A stretch of 64,000 nucleotides of DNA from Alteribacter natronophilus (GTDB lineage: Bacteria; Bacillota; Bacilli; Bacillales; Salisediminibacteriaceae): the NCBI RefSeq assembly GCF_006007885.1, contig NZ_VCRO01000003.1, forward strand, positions 523,356 through 587,355, in the 5' to 3' direction. A program made the position numbers and the translations under genes. This document shows positions 27,490 through 37,414 of this stretch, one piece after another (position 1 is the stretch's first letter; each line of letters begins with the position of its first letter). A model generated the notes under the pieces. It was not told where the DNA came from, did no database searches, and worked only from the letters and a program-made list of their open reading frames with translations.

Positions 27490-28467
27490 ATGAAGATCCT
27501 TGTCACAGGATGCGCCGGCTTTATCGGTGCCCATATCGTAAAACGTCTTACCGCTGACGGTCACTCTGTTACCGGTATAGACAACCTGAACAGCTACTAT
27601 GATCCGGACCTTAAAAAGGCGAGGCTGGACTGGATCAGGCACCCTGATTTTCATTTTACCGAAATGAACCTTGAGGACAAAAAAGCCCTCCCCCGCTTAT
27701 TTGACCGGCTTAAACCTCAGGTTGTTATTAACATGGCTGCACAGGCAGGTGTCCGTTACAGCCTGGAAGCACCTCATGCCTATATCAGGTCCAATGTAGA
27801 CGGCTTTACCAACCTTCTGGAGTGCTGCCGGATGCAAAAGCCCGAACACCTGATTTATGCCTCCACAAGCTCTGTTTACGGGGCAAATAAACAGATTCCT
27901 TTTTCCACAGATGATCGTACCGACCACCCGATCAGTCTGTATGCAGCGACGAAAAAGGCAAACGAACTTCTCGCCTGGACATACAGCCACCTTTATGACA
28001 TTCCGGCTTCCGGACTCCGGTTTTTCACGGTCTACGGCCCGTGGGGACGGCCGGATATGGCCCTGTTTACTTTTACAAAACGCATTCTGGAAGGAAAACC
28101 GATCGATGTGTATAACTACGGAAATATGAAGCGCGACTTTACGTATGTGGATGATATTGTGGAAAGTATTGTCCGCCTGATCCCCGAAGCTCCGGAAAGA
28201 AATGATAAAACCGGTGAACCTCCTTACGCCCTTTACAATATCGGCAGTCACAGCCCGGTAAATCTTCTGGATATGATCAGTCTACTTGAGGAAAAACTCG
28301 GTGAGAAAGCCATTAAACGCTCCCTCCCCCTGCAGCCCGGTGATATGGTGGAAACATACGCAGATGTAACGCCTCTTATGAAAAAAACAGGATTTAAACC
28401 TTCCGTTCCTCTTAAGGAAGGCATCAGCCGTTTTGTGGACTGGTACCGGGACTTTTACAGCGTATAA
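27490..28467 (+). CDS. UDP-glucuronate 4-epimerase-like sugar-nucleotide epimerase
   Basis: 325 residues starting MKILVTGCAGFIG at 27490, eight bases after GGAGG; the upstream ATGs at 27466 and 27484 are badly placed. Extended short-chain dehydrogenase: NAD motif GCAGFIG (8-14), active-site SSVYG and YAATKKANE (Tyr-xxx-Lys) near 125 and 148. RFFTVYGPWGRPDMA near 175 is shared with UDP-glucuronate and UDP-galacturonate epimerases. It probably makes an acidic sugar donor for a wall polymer or capsule. No glycosyltransferase neighbour is present to identify the polymer. Confidence 0.88.
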   Translation: MKILVTGCAGFIGAHIVKRLTADGHSVTGIDNLNSYYDPDLKKARLDWIRHPDFHFTEMNLEDKKALPRLFDRLKPQVVINMAAQAGVRYSLEAPHAYIRSNVDGFTNLLECCRMQKPEHLIYASTSSVYGANKQIPFSTDDRTDHPISLYAATKKANELLAWTYSHLYDIPASGLRFFTVYGPWGRPDMALFTFTKRILEGKPIDVYNYGNMKRDFTYVDDIVESIVRLIPEAPERNDKTGEPPYALYNIGSHSPVNLLDMISLLEEKLGEKAIKRSLPLQPGDMVETYADVTPLMKKTGFKPSVPLKEGISRFVDWYRDFYSV

Positions 28468-28470
28468 GGA

Positions 28471-28508
28471 AACCGGCACAGCGGGTAACCGCCATGCCGG
28501 CTTTTTTT
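28471..28508 (+). terminator. terminator after the epimerase gene
   Basis: ACCGGCACAGCGG pairs imperfectly with CCGCCATGCCGG, then CTTTTTTTG. Confidence 0.82.
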
Positions 28509-28509
28509 G

Positions 28510-30225
28510 TTACATCATGACATCCTTTTCGATCTTCTTCATCCGGTAAAAATAGCCCTTCCGCTCCATCAGTTCCTCATAAGTTCCTGCTTCGACAGCA
28601 GTACCGGCATCCATGACGATGATCTGGTCCATTTTCTCCAGCCCTTTGAGCCTGTGACTGATCAGGATCAGAGTATCCCCATCAGCCCTTTCGGCCAGTG
28701 CTTCAAAAACTTCAGCTTCCGTTACCGCATCCAGAGAAGAGGAAGGTTCATCCAGCACCCAGACAGGTGCGTCTTTCAGCATAGCTCTTGCAATGGCAAG
28801 GCGCTGTTTTTCTCCCCCGCTCAGGTTTGCTCCTTTTTCGATAATCCTGTCCGTCAGGTTGAGACTCTCAAGGCCTGCATCTATGAGCACCGTTTTAAGA
28901 TCCTTTTCCGAAGCATTTTCACCTGCGATTCGAAGATTTTCTTCTACGGTTCCGTAAAAGAAATGGTTTTCCTGAAGGACAGTGTTCGTCTTTTCCCAGA
29001 TCTCCTCCTGGGTGAGGCTCGTTACAGGTGCTCCACCCAGTCGGATCTCTCCGGCCTCAGGGAGATGGGATTTCAGCAGAAGCTGCATCACGGTTGATTT
29101 TCCCGAACCGCTTGGCCCGACAATGGCCGTTTTCGTGCCTTCTGGAATCGTCAGACTCACATTTTTAAGAGCCGGCCGCGTTTCCCCTGGATAAGTGTAG
29201 GAGACAGAAGCAAACCGGACGGAAAATGGGCCCTCCTTCAGCGCTGATCCTTTTTCAGGGTCAGGGACTTTTTCCGTGTCATCCAGGACTTCCTCCAGTC
29301 TTCCTGCGGCCACCCGGCTTCCTTCATAATGTGAAGGAAACGAAGCCATCGGAGCTGAATTTTCAAAAACGGTGAGGGAAATCATGACGAGCATGGCAAG
29401 AAACAGCCCGTTAAAATCCCCAATTGATGCAAAATAGGCACCGGCTGCCAGTACCGACCACGTAAACCAGAGCCCCGCCGCCGTATTAACAGCCTCACTG
29501 AACTGCCGCTGTCCGGTTTCTTTTTCCTGCTCACCGATATACTGCTCCGACTGTGCCGTAAGCTGTTTCTTCTGATCTTCCAGTTTCCGGTTCATCTTCA
29601 GGTCACGGAAGCCGAAAAGCAGTTCAGCCGTTTCCGTCGCCAGCCTCCCCCTCTTTTCACGGACTCCGCGTTTTAACCTGCGTTCTCTCCAGGCAAAAAA
29701 GGCCGGAATTACAAAGCCCGTAACAATAAGTCCGGCCAGAAGGAGGAGCGCGATGTAAAACGAGAAAAACAGGGTGAAAAAAATGGTACTGAAAAATACG
29801 AGAAGCATGACAAGTGGGGGATAAAAGACCCGCAGGAAGAAGAACTGCAGATGCTCCACATCCCCGACAATCCGGGATAAAAGATCGCCTGAACGGTGAC
29901 GCTGAAAAATCCCCGGGGCCAGCGGCTCCAGTTTTCTGAAAAAGTAAACCCTCATGCCGCTCAGCATGTTAAACGTGGCAAGGTGGGAATAGTACCGCTC
30001 CGCGTACCTGCTTCCGGCACGGGCGATCGAAATAAACTTCAGAAAGGCAATCGTAAATGTCAGTGTGTAAAGAGGCGGGACAAGAGCCGCTTTTGAAACG
30101 AGATAACCGCTGGCTGCAAAGAGCGCAACCGCCGCAGCCGCTGCTGTAAAACCAAACAGAAGCGACAGCAGAATTCCTTTCCGCTCCGCAGCAGTAAGCC
30201 TGATTACCGTTGCCAGCTCCTTCAT
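28510..30225 (-). CDS. cydC: ABC exporter subunit CydC (cysteine/glutathione)
   Basis: 571 residues: six membrane segments in the first 310, then an ABC ATPase with Walker A GPSGSGKS near 365, signature LSGGEKQR near 475 and Walker B VWVLDEPSSSLD near 500. With CydD it forms a heterodimer that pumps thiol reductants out of the cell, needed for cytochrome bd maturation. In the common naming CydC is the second subunit. It overlaps cydD by four bases. Confidence 0.92.
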   Translation of the reverse strand: MKELATVIRLTAAERKGILLSLLFGFTAAAAAVALFAASGYLVSKAALVPPLYTLTFTIAFLKFISIARAGSRYAERYYSHLATFNMLSGMRVYFFRKLEPLAPGIFQRHRSGDLLSRIVGDVEHLQFFFLRVFYPPLVMLLVFFSTIFFTLFFSFYIALLLLAGLIVTGFVIPAFFAWRERRLKRGVREKRGRLATETAELLFGFRDLKMNRKLEDQKKQLTAQSEQYIGEQEKETGQRQFSEAVNTAAGLWFTWSVLAAGAYFASIGDFNGLFLAMLVMISLTVFENSAPMASFPSHYEGSRVAAGRLEEVLDDTEKVPDPEKGSALKEGPFSVRFASVSYTYPGETRPALKNVSLTIPEGTKTAIVGPSGSGKSTVMQLLLKSHLPEAGEIRLGGAPVTSLTQEEIWEKTNTVLQENHFFYGTVEENLRIAGENASEKDLKTVLIDAGLESLNLTDRIIEKGANLSGGEKQRLAIARAMLKDAPVWVLDEPSSSLDAVTEAEVFEALAERADGDTLILISHRLKGLEKMDQIIVMDAGTAVEAGTYEELMERKGYFYRMKKIEKDVMM

Positions 30226-31958
30226 TCGTTTTCACCTCCGTGATGGGCGTGTACCATTCTCCTGTAGTCGGCTGAAGTTTCAAGCAGTTCACGGTGACTG
30301 CCGCCTGCAGCAATCCTTCCGTCCTTCATCAATAAAATCGTATCTGCCTCCTGAATAGTGTGGAGGCGGTGCGCAACCGTAATCACCGTTGATTCTTTTT
30401 CCAGTTCCTTGAGAGAAGCCTGAAGAATCTGTTCTGTCTCAAGATCGAGCCCTACTGTCGGCTCATCAAACAGAAGAACCGATGGACGCTGGAGGAAAAT
30501 CCGAGCAAGTGCAACCCGCTGCTTTTCCCCGCCGGACAGACCCCGTCCGCCTTCTCCTACTTGTGTGTCATACCCGTTTTCAAGAGAAGCAGCTACCGGA
30601 CCGAGGCCGGCTTTTTCCGCTGCTGCTCTGATTTGCCCGCGATTCACATTGTTATCGCAGCCGAGAGCTATATTTTCTGCCACTGTCCCGGAAAAAAGAT
30701 ACGGATGCTGGGAAAGGTACCCTGTGTGGCGGAACCAGGAGTCCTCTGTCATTTCCCTGCGGTCTCTCCCGTTTACAGAGACTGTTCCCCCGTCAGGGGC
30801 CAGAAGACCGGCAGCGATGTGAAGGAGCGTTGTTTTCCCGGAGCCGCTCGGTCCTGCAATAGCCACATTCGCTCCGGAAGGTATATGAATGCTTACATCC
30901 TCCAGTGCAAACCGGTCACCGCCATAGGAAAAAGAAACGTTCTTAAGAGCGATTTCAGGTGATTTCCCGCCAGTTGTCATTTCCGCCTGGCCCCAGCTCA
31001 CTTCCTTTGTTTCCCGGTTCAGTTCTTCCTCGATCCGTTTGGCTGCAGCCGCACTTCCCCGACCGGAATGAAAGGCGGTACCGAGGTTTTTCAGAAGGTT
31101 AAAGAATTCAGGTGCAAGAATCAGCACCATAAAAGCAGTAAAAAAGGAGATGCTCTGATAAATGACAAGCCTCAGTCCCACTTCAACAGCAATGAGAGCA
31201 ACACTGAGCATGGAGATAAACTCAAGCATCAGAGCAGACAGGAAGGCCACTTTCAGTACATTCATCGTGGCATCCCTGAAATTAAGACTGGCGTCCTCGA
31301 TGACCTGCTCCTGTTTTTCAGCCTGACCAAACAGCTTCAGGGTGGCAAGTCCCTGCAGGCTGTCAAGAAAACGCCCGGAAAACGCAGTAAGCTTTTCGAC
31401 CTGCTCGTCCTGCTTTTTCTGAGTCATTTTCCCGATCAGAATCATGCAGAACGGGATAAATGGAGCCGTAACAAGCAGAATCAGACCGGAATAGGGATTA
31501 ATGATAAAAATGGCTGCAAGGATCATCAGCGGGACAACATACGTAATCGCCAGCTGGGGGATGTAGTGACTGTAAAAGGCGTCAATCTCATCCACCCCAT
31601 CCATGAGTACACTCACTTTTTCCCCGGACTGTCCCTGGGATGCTGCCTGCATGGAGTTACCGGTAAATCTATTGACCAGCTTTTCCCGGAACTGCTGTTT
31701 TACTGAAGATGCCATCTTCAGGCCGGTCCGGTTCGTCAGGTGGAAAACTGCTGTTCTCAGTGTAAAAACCACAAGAAGCCCGGCGAGCATAGGAACCGCC
31801 CACTGAAATGTGCGGTCCTGCAGGAACACGCCGTCCACAATCGTTACGATCAGCCACGCCTGGCCAATAATTAAACCTCCGTAAAGAAAAGCCAGCATGT
31901 ATAAGAGGCGCATGTCCCGTTTCCGGGTAAATGCGAGCCGTTTAAGTTCTTTCATCAT
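30222..31958 (-). CDS. cydD: ABC exporter subunit CydD (cysteine/glutathione)
   Basis: 578 residues with six membrane segments and an ABC ATPase (Walker A GPSGSGKT near 370, LSGGEKQR near 480, VLLFDEPTVGLD near 500). Features of CydD: GGLIIGQAWLIVTIVDGVF near 27 and EIDAFYSHYIPQL near 130. TAGGAGTGG lies 9 bases before the ATG. In B. subtilis cydABCD are one operon; here no cydAB is attached, so cytochrome bd genes must be elsewhere or absent. Confidence 0.92.
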   Translation of the reverse strand: MMKELKRLAFTRKRDMRLLYMLAFLYGGLIIGQAWLIVTIVDGVFLQDRTFQWAVPMLAGLLVVFTLRTAVFHLTNRTGLKMASSVKQQFREKLVNRFTGNSMQAASQGQSGEKVSVLMDGVDEIDAFYSHYIPQLAITYVVPLMILAAIFIINPYSGLILLVTAPFIPFCMILIGKMTQKKQDEQVEKLTAFSGRFLDSLQGLATLKLFGQAEKQEQVIEDASLNFRDATMNVLKVAFLSALMLEFISMLSVALIAVEVGLRLVIYQSISFFTAFMVLILAPEFFNLLKNLGTAFHSGRGSAAAAKRIEEELNRETKEVSWGQAEMTTGGKSPEIALKNVSFSYGGDRFALEDVSIHIPSGANVAIAGPSGSGKTTLLHIAAGLLAPDGGTVSVNGRDRREMTEDSWFRHTGYLSQHPYLFSGTVAENIALGCDNNVNRGQIRAAAEKAGLGPVAASLENGYDTQVGEGGRGLSGGEKQRVALARIFLQRPSVLLFDEPTVGLDLETEQILQASLKELEKESTVITVAHRLHTIQEADTILLMKDGRIAAGGSHRELLETSADYRRMVHAHHGGENE

Positions 31959-32170
31959 ATCGTTTCCACTCCTAAAAGGATGGTTGTTCCTGGAAATTCA
32001 GAGTATCAGAAGTTTGAATGTGAAAAAATTCACATACATAGCGGTTAATATGCTGTCTATTGGTATTATAAACGATTTGATGTGTTTTTTCATGTGTTGT
32101 GCACAGCGGTTATGCAGGGTGTGGGAGGAGTGCAGTTTCGGAGCCGATCAATAGTGGGGTGTTGAAGAAA

Positions 32171-32206
32171 GGGATGTGACTGGGGTGTGACTGGGGTGTG
32201 ACTGGG
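32171..32206 (+). repeat. 11-bp tandem repeat
   Basis: Three copies of GTGTGACTGGG (the first with A for G) in a 36 bp stretch between cydD and the repeat fragment. No gene covers it. Confidence 0.7.
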
Positions 32207-32220
32207 TTTGATTGAGCTCG

Positions 32221-32325
32221 GCTGCAGGCGGACGCTTTCCGCGGGCATTGCTTCACCCTTCCCTGGAGGATCGCCTGCGCGGGGGTCTTCAGTCGATGCT
32301 GTTACAGCTGGAGCCGCCGCCTTTC
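32221..32325 (-). repeat. degenerate copy of the dispersed repeat
   Basis: CTGCAGGCGGACGCTTTCCG reads as the inverted right half of the mobile-element copies, followed by AGGATCGCCTGCGCGGGGGT and further diverged sequence. No clear terminal repeats. Confidence 0.55.
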
Positions 32326-32364
32326 ACTTCATTTTTCAGGGTTATGATATGCCTTCAGCCGAGC

Positions 32365-32559
32365 CGTATCATTTCTCCTCTTTTCATCTGCGTTTTAATA
32401 CGATTTCACCCGAGTCGTATCACTTCGCCCCTTTTCATCTGCGTTTTAATACGATTTCACCCATGTCGTATCACTTCGCCTCTTTTCATCTGCGTTTTAA
32501 TACGATTTCACCCATGTCGTATCACTTCTCATCCTGCCGTCTGCTTTTTAATACGACTC
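32365..32559 (+). repeat. 51-bp tandem repeat array, four copies
   Basis: Units start at 32365, 32416, 32467 and 32518 with exact 51 bp spacing; the last is diverged. Each unit runs from CGTATCAC(T) through TTTTCATCTGCGTTTTAATA to CGATTTCACCC, and TCGTAT at its start is the inverse of ATACGA about 34 bases on. Two plus-strand frames stay open because 51 is divisible by three, but neither has a ribosome-binding site, and all minus-strand frames are closed. I treat it as noncoding. Confidence 0.85.
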
Positions 32560-32606
32560 ACTCGCTGCGCACCATTCCTTTATTTTTATTTAACCCGCAG
32601 AACAAC

Positions 32607-32637
32607 GTGAAAAACCGGCCCTCATCAGGACCGGTTC
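32607..32637 (-). terminator. terminator of the peptide ABC operon
   Basis: Minus strand AACCGGTCC with GGGCCGGTT arms followed by TTTT. Confidence 0.85.
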
Positions 32638-32652
32638 TTCATCTGTAATACC

Positions 32653-33567
32653 CTAACTCTTCATTTTAGGATCCAGTGCGTCACGCAGACCGTCACCGAT
32701 CATGTTAAAGCCTAAAACAACCAGCATGATTGACAGTCCGGGAAACAGTACCGTCCAGGGAGCACTCTGGATGTACTGTCTTGAGTCAGACAGCATCCGG
32801 CCCCACTCCGGTGTTGGTGCCTGGGCCCCAAGCCCGAGGAATCCGAGGGCTGCTGCTTCAAGGATTGCAACACCAAAACCAAGTGTTGCCTGAACAATAA
32901 TCGGTGCCGTACTGTTTGGCAGAACATGATGAATAAGGATGCGGCTGCTTTTCATCCCCTGTGCTTTCGCAGCAAGAATATACTCCTCCTGCCGGATTGA
33001 AATTACCTTCGATCGAACCAGTCGTCCAAAAATAGGTATATTAATGATGGCAATGGCGATCAGGGCGTTCTGCAGTGAAGGGCCAAGCATGGCCACGATG
33101 GCGATGGCAAGAAGGATACTCGGAAACGCCAGCATGATATCAAAAACCCGGGAAATAAGCATATCCACCCATCGTCCATAATAACCTGCCACAATTCCTA
33201 GAAGAGAGCCGAAAAACATTGCTCCAGTTACGGCAAAGAATCCAACAATCAGGGAAATCTGTGCGCCGTATACAATGCGCGTGAAAATATCACGGCCCGA
33301 ATAATCTGTGCCGAACCAGTAATCCGATGATGGCCCTGTCAGCCGGTCAGCTGCATTCATGCCGCTAACAGTGTGCGTGGTAATAAACGGAGCCAGAGCA
33401 GCTATCAGGATGAAAAAGAGAACAATGCAGAGCCCGACAATAGCCAGCTTATTTTTGCGGAGCTGCCAGTAGGCTTCTTTCCAGGGTGAAATGGATTCCA
33501 CCTTTTTTTGAGGCTTCTCAGGCCCCTGCATCGGCTGTTTCGTTTCCTGTTTTTTTACGGTTTCCAT
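32653..33567 (-). CDS. peptide ABC transporter permease (DppC/OppC type)
   Basis: 304 residues with six hydrophobic segments, a long charged N-terminus and the inner-membrane permease motif EAAALGFLGLGAQAPTPEWG near 240, which contacts the ATPases. Last of five importer genes. The start ATG follows GAGGGGAGG. Confidence 0.93.
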   Translation of the reverse strand: METVKKQETKQPMQGPEKPQKKVESISPWKEAYWQLRKNKLAIVGLCIVLFFILIAALAPFITTHTVSGMNAADRLTGPSSDYWFGTDYSGRDIFTRIVYGAQISLIVGFFAVTGAMFFGSLLGIVAGYYGRWVDMLISRVFDIMLAFPSILLAIAIVAMLGPSLQNALIAIAIINIPIFGRLVRSKVISIRQEEYILAAKAQGMKSSRILIHHVLPNSTAPIIVQATLGFGVAILEAAALGFLGLGAQAPTPEWGRMLSDSRQYIQSAPWTVLFPGLSIMLVVLGFNMIGDGLRDALDPKMKS

Positions 33568-33595
33568 GACGATTTCCTCCCCTCAATTCCTGTGT

Positions 33596-34597
33596 CTAGT
33601 ATTTGATCCGCGGATCAATGTAGCTGTAGAGGAGATCGACAACCAGATTGATCAGAACGAACATTGTTGCAATCACAAGGATTCCGGACTGGATAACCGG
33701 GTAGTCACGGTTGCCGATGGCTTCATAAACATATCGTCCAATCCCCGGCCAGCTGAAAATTGTTTCCGTCAGAAGTGCACCTCCGAGAAGGGTTCCTGTC
33801 TGAAGGCCAACAACCGTCAGTACCGGAATGACCGCATTTTTAAATCCGTGACGGTAAATAACCGTAAACGTTTTTGAACCTTTTGCTTCCACTGTGCGCA
33901 TATAGTCCTGTCTTAAAACTTCAAGCATGCTCGAGCGGGTCATCCGGGCGATAATCGCCATCGGAATCGTTCCAAGGGCAATCCCCGGAAGGATAAGGTG
34001 TTTGAAACTGGTCCACCACTGGTCAAACCTGCCGTTTATAATGGTGTCAATTAGATAGAAGTAGGTGGTCGTTTCGACGGGATCCCGCGGATTGGCACGT
34101 CCGAAAGCCGGAAGCCAGCCGAGCTCCTGGGCAAACACCCACTGCTGCATCAGACCGAGCCAGAAAATAGGCATCGACACCCCCACAAGGGCAATGATCA
34201 TAGCAGTATAGTCAAACATGGAATTCTGTCTCCATGCGCTGATAATCCCTGCGTTTACTCCGACAATAACAGCGAAGATGAGTGCAAAAATAGTCAGTTC
34301 TATTGTTGCGGCAAGATACGGCAGAATTTCCGTGGAAATTTCCCCTCTTGTACGAAGAGAGGTCCCCAGGTCTCCCTGCAGAATACCTGCAACATAGTTT
34401 CCATACTGAACAAAGTAAGGTTCGTTAAGACCAAGCTGCTCTTCCAGGCTTGCTATTGCCTGAGGGCTTGCCTGTTCCCCAAGAATAACCTGAGCCGGAT
34501 TTCCTGGAATAAGATGGATAATGGAAAAGGTAATCAAGGACATCCCGATCAGGACGGGGATGAGCATAAGCAGTCTACGTATTGTATAAGCAAGCAT
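33596..34597 (-). CDS. peptide ABC transporter permease (DppB/OppB type)
   Basis: 333 residues from ATG 34597; a GTG nine bases upstream overlaps the GAGGTGA ribosome-binding site. Starts MLAYTIRRLLMLIPVLIGMS, typical of DppB. Six hydrophobic segments, with the TVEAKGSKTF loop near 230 as the ATPase contact. Partner of the DppC-type permease 28 bases downstream. Confidence 0.93.
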   Translation of the reverse strand: MLAYTIRRLLMLIPVLIGMSLITFSIIHLIPGNPAQVILGEQASPQAIASLEEQLGLNEPYFVQYGNYVAGILQGDLGTSLRTRGEISTEILPYLAATIELTIFALIFAVIVGVNAGIISAWRQNSMFDYTAMIIALVGVSMPIFWLGLMQQWVFAQELGWLPAFGRANPRDPVETTTYFYLIDTIINGRFDQWWTSFKHLILPGIALGTIPMAIIARMTRSSMLEVLRQDYMRTVEAKGSKTFTVIYRHGFKNAVIPVLTVVGLQTGTLLGGALLTETIFSWPGIGRYVYEAIGNRDYPVIQSGILVIATMFVLINLVVDLLYSYIDPRIKY

Positions 34598-34702
34598 TGC
34601 GTTCACCTCAGGTTTCCATTCAGCGTATGTACAACCGGTTAAAAGAGCAGTGAAGCGGCTCCATCCAGGGAGCCGCCCCCTGTCTCATTTAATTCATTCT
34701 GC

Positions 34703-36382
34703 TTATTCTGTAAGTTCCACCTCATGGAGGGACTCACTTGTGGATGGATGCGGCACATAGTTCTGAACACGCTCGTTTCCGGCAAGTACAGGGATTGAGT
34801 GTACAAGCGGAATCATCGGAGCATCTTCGTGCACAACCTGCGCTGCTTCCTTGTAAATCTCATCGCGCTCATCTTCATCAACGCTCACTTTACCACGGTT
34901 AAACAGCTCATCTGCTTCCTCACTGCGGTAGAACGTACGGTTACCGCCAGGGATAGCATCACCATGAAGAAGGTTGCCGTAGAAGTAGTCAGGGTCACCA
35001 TTCGTACCGGACCAGCCAAGCATGAATACATCCTGCTCCCCCTGCTCGGTACGCTCGAGGTACGTTGCCCACTCTTCTGTATGAATGTTCGCAGTTACTC
35101 CAATGGCATTAAAGTTTTCCTGAAGCACTTCCGCTGCACGCTGCGGATCCGGCATGTAAGGACGGGCTACAGGCATCGTCCAAAGATCGAACTCGAGACC
35201 GTCTGCGTAACCTGCTTCCTCAAGAAGCTCCATTGCACGATCCGGATCGTATGCGTACTCTTCCACGTTGTCGTTATACCCGAGATAGTCCGGCGGAATG
35301 ATGTTCTTAGCCGGCTCTGCAAGTCCTGCAAACAGAGTCATAATCAGTGTTTCTTTATCAACTGCGTGATTCAGAGCCTGACGGACAAGCACATCATCAA
35401 ACGGCTCTTTGTCCATATTGAATCCGAGGTACCCGATATTATTTGTCGCACGTTCGAAAACAGTCAGGCCGTCTTCTCCTTCAATGGCATCCACATCATC
35501 CGGGTTCAGTCCGTCCATGATGTCAATTTCCCCTGAACGGAGAGCAGTAAGACGGGCAGAGTTATCCGGGATCACCTGGAAGATAACAGAGTCCAGCTTC
35601 GGATAGCCTTCCTGCCAGTAGTCTTCATTCTTCTCAAGAACGATCTGATCGTCACGGGACCAGCTTACAAATTTAAATGGTCCTGTACCTACAGGGTTTT
35701 CGTTAATCGCACTGCCGTGCTCTTCAAATGCTGCAGGAGACGTAATGGCGAAGTAGCTCATCCCCATGTTCTGGATAAAGGAACCAAGCTGCTCGTTGAG
35801 TACAAACTCAACTTCATAGTCATCAATCACGTTAATTTCGTCGATGACGTGACCATCATCCCCCTGGAAACCACCGAACTGTGTACCGTATACACTGTAT
35901 GTGTAACCGTCATCGATAAACGCATACTCGTGATCCGGATCTGCCCAGCGTTCGAAGTTCAGTTTTACGGCATCGGCGTTAAAATCCGTACCGTCATGGA
36001 ACGTTACACCTTCTTCCAGGTAGAACGTATACGTGAGACCGTCATCAGATACGTCCCAGTCATGGGCAAGCCCAGGTCCGATTTCAAAGGAATCGGCATC
36101 AAACTCGAGAAGAGACTCGTAAATCTGTTTCGTTACACGGGAAGACTCCCCGTCTGTAACACTCGCATAGTCGAGACTGACAGAGTCACCACCACGGGCA
36201 AAAATCAGAGTCTGATCCTCAGCCAGGTCCCCGTTGGCGTCATCACCGCCGTTTTCTTCTGTGTCTTCCCCATTTTCTCCTGTGTCCTCATCGCCTGCAG
36301 TTTCATCATCCCCGCCGCAAGCAGCAAGAGACGCCACCATGGCTACAGAAAGAGGCCACATCCAAAGACTCTTCTTGCGCAT
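34703..36382 (-). CDS. peptide-binding lipoprotein of the ABC importer
   Basis: 559 residues. Signal peptide with lipobox LAAC (Cys about 22) and a strongly acidic linker (GDDETAGDEDTGENGEDTEE) before a family-5 solute-binding domain: FARGGDSVSLDYASVTDGES near 65, LEEGVTFHDGTDFNADAVKLNFE near 120, NPVGTGPFKF near 210 and QALNHAVDKE near 320. It catches peptides outside the membrane and delivers them to the permeases. The acidic leader fits a saline habitat. The motif set cannot tell di- from oligopeptides or nickel. Confidence 0.92.
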   Translation of the reverse strand: MRKKSLWMWPLSVAMVASLAACGGDDETAGDEDTGENGEDTEENGGDDANGDLAEDQTLIFARGGDSVSLDYASVTDGESSRVTKQIYESLLEFDADSFEIGPGLAHDWDVSDDGLTYTFYLEEGVTFHDGTDFNADAVKLNFERWADPDHEYAFIDDGYTYSVYGTQFGGFQGDDGHVIDEINVIDDYEVEFVLNEQLGSFIQNMGMSYFAITSPAAFEEHGSAINENPVGTGPFKFVSWSRDDQIVLEKNEDYWQEGYPKLDSVIFQVIPDNSARLTALRSGEIDIMDGLNPDDVDAIEGEDGLTVFERATNNIGYLGFNMDKEPFDDVLVRQALNHAVDKETLIMTLFAGLAEPAKNIIPPDYLGYNDNVEEYAYDPDRAMELLEEAGYADGLEFDLWTMPVARPYMPDPQRAAEVLQENFNAIGVTANIHTEEWATYLERTEQGEQDVFMLGWSGTNGDPDYFYGNLLHGDAIPGGNRTFYRSEEADELFNRGKVSVDEDERDEIYKEAAQVVHEDAPMIPLVHSIPVLAGNERVQNYVPHPSTSESLHEVELTE

Positions 36383-36415
36383 CTTGTTTCCCCCTTAAAT
36401 TAATAGTGTAAAAGC

Positions 36416-37414
36416 TTATTTAATCTGTGACCGGTCCTTCACGTCATCGTCGTAAAGATGACAGGCCACAAAATGGTTAACTGATTTTTCGGTAAATTCA
36501 GGCCGGACCTGTTTACAGATATCCATTGCTTCAGGACATCTCGTATGAAAAGCACATCCTGACGGCGGATTCGACGGACTCGGTACGTCCCCTTCCAGAA
36601 TCACCCGTTCTGTAATCTTGTCCGGATCAGGATCCGGTACAGCAGAAAGGAGCGATCTCGTGTACGGATGCATTGGATTTTCATATAACTCTTCGTTATC
36701 GGCCAGTTCCACCATTCTTCCAAGGTACATGACCCCGACCCTGTCGCTTATATGGCGCACGACACTTAAGTCGTGGGCAATAAACACATAAGTAAGGCCG
36801 AACTCTTCCTGAAGATCCTCCATCAGATTAAGAATCTGCGACTGAATCGATACATCCAGTGCCGAAACCGGCTCGTCACATACAATGAGCTTCGGATTTA
36901 CGATCAATGCCCGGGCTATGCCGATCCGCTGCCGCTGTCCCCCGCTGAACTGGTGCGGATAACGCTGGGCAGCCTCACCTGGAAGGCCCACGATTTCGAG
37001 AATACGCTCCACCTTTTCACGTCTTTCCTTTTTGGAGCCAATGCCATGAACAAGAAGTGGTTCCCCGAGAATCTTCTCAATTTTATGACGGGGATTGAGA
37101 GAGGCATAGGGATCCTGGAAAATGATCTGCATATCCCTTCTCATCTTCCGCATTTCCTCGTCACTAAGGCTGATAATATCCTTCCCGGCAAACTTCACTT
37201 CACCTTCTGTAGGCTCTGTGAGTCTGAGAAGTGCTTTTCCGGTGGTGGATTTACCGCAGCCGGACTCTCCGACTATACCAAGTACCTCTTTCTCGTAAAC
37301 AGTAAATGACACATCATCAACGGCTTTCACTTCCCCGACTTTCTTTGAAAAGACACCGCCTGTAACGTCGAAATATTTTTTCAGTCCTTTTACTTCGAGT
37401 AACGGTTTAGACAT
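36416..37414 (-). CDS. peptide ABC transporter ATPase (OppF/DppF type)
   Basis: 332 residues from ATG 37414, behind GGAGG; an in-frame upstream ATG at 37462 lies inside the preceding gene. Walker [10 protein letters not shown] near 47, signature [15 protein letters not shown] near 155, Walker [15 protein letters not shown] near 175. A C-terminal oligopeptide extension with three Cys in [14 protein letters not shown] near 285 is present. Eight-base overlap with the OppD-type gene. Energises the importer with it. Confidence 0.94.
   Translation of the reverse strand: MSKPLLEVKGLKKYFDVTGGVFSKKVGEVKAVDDVSFTVYEKEVLGIVGESGCGKSTTGKALLRLTEPTEGEVKFAGKDIISLSDEEMRKMRRDMQIIFQDPYASLNPRHKIEKILGEPLLVHGIGSKKERREKVERILEIVGLPGEAAQRYPHQFSGGQRQRIGIARALIVNPKLIVCDEPVSALDVSIQSQILNLMEDLQEEFGLTYVFIAHDLSVVRHISDRVGVMYLGRMVELADNEELYENPMHPYTRSLLSAVPDPDPDKITERVILEGDVPSPSNPPSGCAFHTRCPEAMDICKQVRPEFTEKSVNHFVACHLYDDDVKDRSQIK

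Noticed and set aside
31959-32170. cydAB genes upstream of cydD
   Set aside because: Looked for the usual cytochrome bd genes; only short AT-rich sequence and repeats are present.
32365-32559. CRISPR array
   Set aside because: Whole units are repeated with no unique spacers; no cas genes are in the window. The same holds for the 21 bp array at 53193.
32208-32648. Plus-strand frames with 17-residue repeats (SYHF..FHLRFNTISP)
   Set aside because: They arise from the 51 bp array, a multiple of three. No ribosome-binding site, two overlapping frames equally open, and the start lies in a degenerate repeat.
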